From: Cycas panzhihuaensis
Lineage: Eukaryota; Cycadophyta
DNA: 64,000 bases
Assembly: GCA_023213395.1 (NCBI GenBank)
Contig: CM041465.1
Span: 18,414,001 to 18,478,000, forward strand
Direction of reading: 5' to 3'
The notes beneath the pieces were generated by a model that saw nothing but the letters and a program-made list of their open reading frames with translations, did no database searches and was not told the DNA's origin. Below are positions 61,321-64,000 of this stretch, in pieces. A program made the position numbers and the translations under genes. Every line of letters begins with the position of its first letter. Positions within the stretch are counted from its first letter, which is position 1.

Positions 61321-61784
61321 TAATGCTCTCCTGCTCTTGGGGTATTATCTCTTGGCCTATGTGATCCCTCTCCTGGGGACCACATGCCTCCTAGACTCCT
61401 CCTACGCCTCTGGGAGCTCCTTGCCTCACTCCCCTTGTCCTGAGGCATCCTTGGGGGGTCGTCACTACTGTATGAGTGACTGTCCTACTCTACGATGACC
61501 TTGACGTCATCTGGTCCACTACCTGATCTTATCAAGCCTAGATATGATCCTTCTCTCTCTATCCTCTGGAGCATCTCCTCCATCCCTTGGAGTTGCTCCT
61601 CTAGTACTACTACCCTGATGTGACTCTCTACATCACCTCCTACTCCTCCCTGAGCCTCCAGTGCTTGGACTCAGCCTCGTAGAGCATCCCTCTCTGCTCT
61701 GGTCCTGTCCAACTCACCCTGTAGTCATCCCACTCATGCCTCATGCTCCTGGGACTCTGCTACCCACATGTCTCTGGCCCTGAC
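61321..61784 (-). pseudogene. Decayed antisense reading frame with coiled coil, 3' part of Tat element
   Basis: Minus strand, one frame from 61784 to 61322 with only four internal stops, three TGA and one TAG, all one C-to-T step from Arg, Trp or Gln codons. It reads a heptad-like helix ('LQGELDRTRAERDALRG', 'VQALEAQGG', 'LEEQLQGMEEMLQRIEREG'), then an acidic Ser/Asp piece and a basic tail ('SSQRRRRSLGG'). GC content is far above its neighbours. Tat elements such as Grande carry an extra antisense gene between pol and the 3' LTR; position and strand match. The N-terminal part is cut off by E6. Confidence 0.65.
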
Positions 61785-61978
61785 TATTGGGTAATATGAC
61801 AACAATGGTTGGAGGCTTAAATTTTGGCATGTTGGTAGTGCGGTTTCCCTCCCAAACCTTCCTCGGCGGTTCTAAGAGGGGCGGGAGCCCCCCTTGGCCG
61901 GGGGGTGTAGCATTGAAAAGTATACTAAATTATAAAGAGAATCAGGGTTTTTCACTAAAAATACCTTAGATTCTATGG
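61785..61978 (+). repeat. E6 5' LTR, truncated
   Basis: Matches 63389-63638 from TATTGGGTAAT to GATTCTATGG, with about 75 bases missing in the middle (around 61908). It ends abruptly at the RT sequence, without U5, primer site, gag, protease or integrase. Confidence 0.88.
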
Positions 61979-63285
61979 CCGAGACTTGGGGCTAAAGGCT
62001 TTGCATAGAAAGTAGATATTGACTTTTATAAGATCTTTTCACCAGTTATCAAACTTATTTCAATTCAAGTGCTGTTACCATTGGTAGCTTCTCTTGATTT
62101 GGAGTTGGAGCAGTTAGATGTAAAAATAACTTTTCTACATGGAGATTTAGATAAGGAGATCTATATGGATCAACCAGAAGAGTTTGTACAGGATGGTAGG
62201 AAAAGACTTGTTTGCAGGCTCAAGAAATCATTGTATGGCCTAAAGCAATCTCCCAGGCAATGGTACAAGAAGTTTGATGCCTTCATAGAGAACCAAATTT
62301 TTAAAATAAGTAAGTATGATCATTGTGTTTACTTTAAATTTATGGACAATGTTTTATTCACTATCTTGGTATTGTATGTTGATGACATACTGGTTGCAAG
62401 CAAAAGCATGAAAGAAATCAATAAGTTAAAGGCTCAATTGGCTAGGACTTTTGATATGAAGGATTTAGGAGCTGTAAAACAAATCTCAAGTATGGAGATA
62501 CACAGAGATAGGAAAAATGGTAAGCTATGGTTCTCATAGTAGAAATATGTGGAGAAGGTGCTAACTAGGTTTGGTATGAAAAATGTGAAACCAATGAGTA
62601 TCCCATTGGCTTCTAATTTCAAGCTTTCTTCGAGTACGAGTCCTAGTAATGAAGAAGAAAAGGATTATATGTCTTGTGTGCCTTATGCCAGTGTAGTAGG
62701 AAGTTTGATGTATGCCATGGTATATACAAGACTTGACATTTCACATGCAGTCGGTATAGTTAGCATGTTTATGGCAAATCCAGGAAAGAAACATTGGGCA
62801 GTAGTGAAATGGGTGCTTTGGTATTTGAGAGGCATAAGTGACTATTGCATTACCTTTGGAGGTATAGATAATCAAGTTTGTAGATATGTTGATTCAGAAT
62901 TTATAGGAGATTTAGATAAGGGAAGGTCTACTTCAAGTTATGTATTCACTCTTACAAATGGTCCAATTAGTTGGATGTCAAAATTGCAGAGCATAATTAC
63001 ATTATCAACTACAGAAGCTGAATATGTTGCTGTAGCACATGCTTGTAAAGAAGCAATCTGGTTATAGTGTCTATTGGTTGAGCTTGGAAGGAAATAGGAA
63101 AAGGTAAAGGTATTTTGTGATAGTCAAAGTGCCATTTACTTTATCAAGAATCCAACTTATCACAGTAGAACAAAGCATATTGCTCTTAAGTACCATTTTG
63201 TTATACAAGTTGTGGAAGTGGGTGGAGTGGCATTTGAGAAGGTTGATACAAAATAGAATTATGCCAATATGTTTACAAAACTAGT
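61979..63285 (+). pseudogene. E6 copia reverse transcriptase and RNase H
   Basis: Starts inside RT at 'RLGAKGFA' (the 'ARLVAKGFAQ' block) directly after LTR sequence. 62069-62539: 'LEQLDVKITFLHGDLDKEIYMDQPEEF', 'LVCRLKKSLYGLKQSPRQWYKKFD' and an intact 'LYVDDILVASKSM' (about 62373-62412). 62549-63067: 'YASVVGSLMYAMVYTRLDISHAVGIVSMFM', then RNase H 'GRSTSSYVFTLTNGPISWMSKLQSIITLSTTEAEYVAVAHACKEAIWL'. C-terminus 'CDSQSAIYFIKNPTYHSRTKHIALKYHF' follows with stops. It has only a handful of stops, so it is one of the younger relics. Confidence 0.93.
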
Positions 63286-63377
63286 ACTATTAGAGAAGTT
63301 CAAATGGTGTTTGACTTCTCTTGGCTTGCAGAAAAGATGACGAAGGGTCTAGCAAAGGTACCATGTAAATTATTTTC

Positions 63378-63388
63378 AAGGTGGAGAT
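63378..63388 (+). other. E6 polypurine tract
   Basis: AAGGTGGAGAT immediately before the 3' LTR; typical for copia. Confidence 0.88.
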
Positions 63389-64000
63389 TATTGGGTAATG
63401 TGACAACAATGGTTGGAGGCTTAAATTTTGGCAGTTTCCTCCCCAAACCTTCCTCAGGGGGTTCAAAGGTGGGCGAGAGCCCCCCTTGGCCAGGAGGGTG
63501 TGGGGGGCATGGAACACCCACTGCTAAGAGGGGGTTTGAGGGTAATATCCCTCAACCCAAAAATTTAGCAATGGAAACTATATTAAATTGTAAAGAGAAT
63601 TAGGGTCATTCAATAAAAATACCCTAGATTCTATGGTCCAAATTTGTGCCTTGTATGACTCTCTCATATAGCCCATTTTAGGGTATATTTCATTATGTTG
63701 AGGTTGTTTAATGTACTATGAAGAGTTGGGCAATTGGTTGTTATTGTTATGAACACTCTACTGCAGGATTATGTACATTTTCTCCATTCTTTGATAATAA
63801 AGATCGATACATTTCCGGTGTTGATGTTTCCCTAGTACACTGATAGGGTTTTACCATGTTATATTGGGTGTATTTATATGCTTGGTTTTCTTGTTTAGTT
63901 TATTTGTTTTATCTCTGGTTTAAGAACTTGCATGTAATCTTTAGTTTCGATTTTTGTAACTAGTTGCAAGAATAGGTTAGATCTTGGTGGCAGTTTAAGG
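63389..64000 (+). repeat. E6 3' LTR, runs past the window
   Basis: Starts TATTGGGTAATGTGAC (TG start changed to TA, as in the 5' copy). At least 612 bases; no end found. Open stretches at 63290-63603 lie in the LTR and are not genes. Confidence 0.8.

Noticed and set aside
63290-63603. Overlapping Pro/Gly-rich frames on both strands
   Set aside because: They lie mainly in the E6 3' LTR, a non-coding repeat also found at 61785.

Overview
The window is plant nuclear DNA built almost entirely of decayed, nested LTR retrotransposons. I found no host gene, tRNA, rRNA, CRISPR array or bacterial feature. The evidence for a plant is Ty3/gypsy chromoviruses with C-terminal chromodomains, a Tat-lineage Ty3/gypsy element, several Ty1/copia elements, initiator-tRNA-Met-type primer binding sites, and heavy stop-codon decay. 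Many stops sit where CAA, CAG, CGA or TGG is expected, as if by C-to-T change in methylated DNA. A seed plant with a large, slowly purged genome (possibly a gymnosperm) would fit, but the sequence alone does not name the species.

Layout. 1-3296: 3' part of a plus-strand chromovirus (E1) with its 3' LTR. 3297-6165: AT-rich non-coding DNA, probably LTR of an old minus-strand Tat element. 6171-25666: a second copy of the E1 family (E2), with both LTRs and a 5-bp target duplication GGGGT. E2 is split inside integrase by E3 (11130-24282; target duplication ACCAT), a minus-strand chromovirus-like element that is the best preserved in the window. The left part of E3 is rearranged: its left LTR is broken by a minus-strand copia (copia A, 11529-16902), after which E2 RNase H/integrase and the E3 LTR appear a second time (16903-18788). 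25672-29668: minus-strand Tat gag relic whose pol is missing. 29669-35868: copia B, sister of copia A. 35869-38962: unassigned AT-rich DNA. 38963-40709: copia C, where an LTR is joined almost directly to reverse transcriptase. 40721-44611 and 50445-50640: plus-strand copia H, interrupted by E5 (44612-50439; target duplication TTAAA), a copia-derived element with almost no pol and a 143-bp tandem repeat. 50641-61784: plus-strand Tat element with gag, protease, RT, RNase H, integrase and, on the opposite strand after pol, a decayed coiled-coil reading frame. 61785-64000: copia E6, inserted in that antisense frame, with its LTR fused to RT; it runs off the window.

No element looks autonomous. 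The relative order of events can be read from the nesting: Tat relic, then E2 into it, E3 into E2, copia A into the E3 LTR, then an illegitimate recombination. Separately, E5 entered H, and E6 entered the plus-strand Tat. The observations most worth following are the chimeric duplication around copia A, the identical inactivating changes in copia A and copia B, and the antisense coiled-coil frame of the Tat element.
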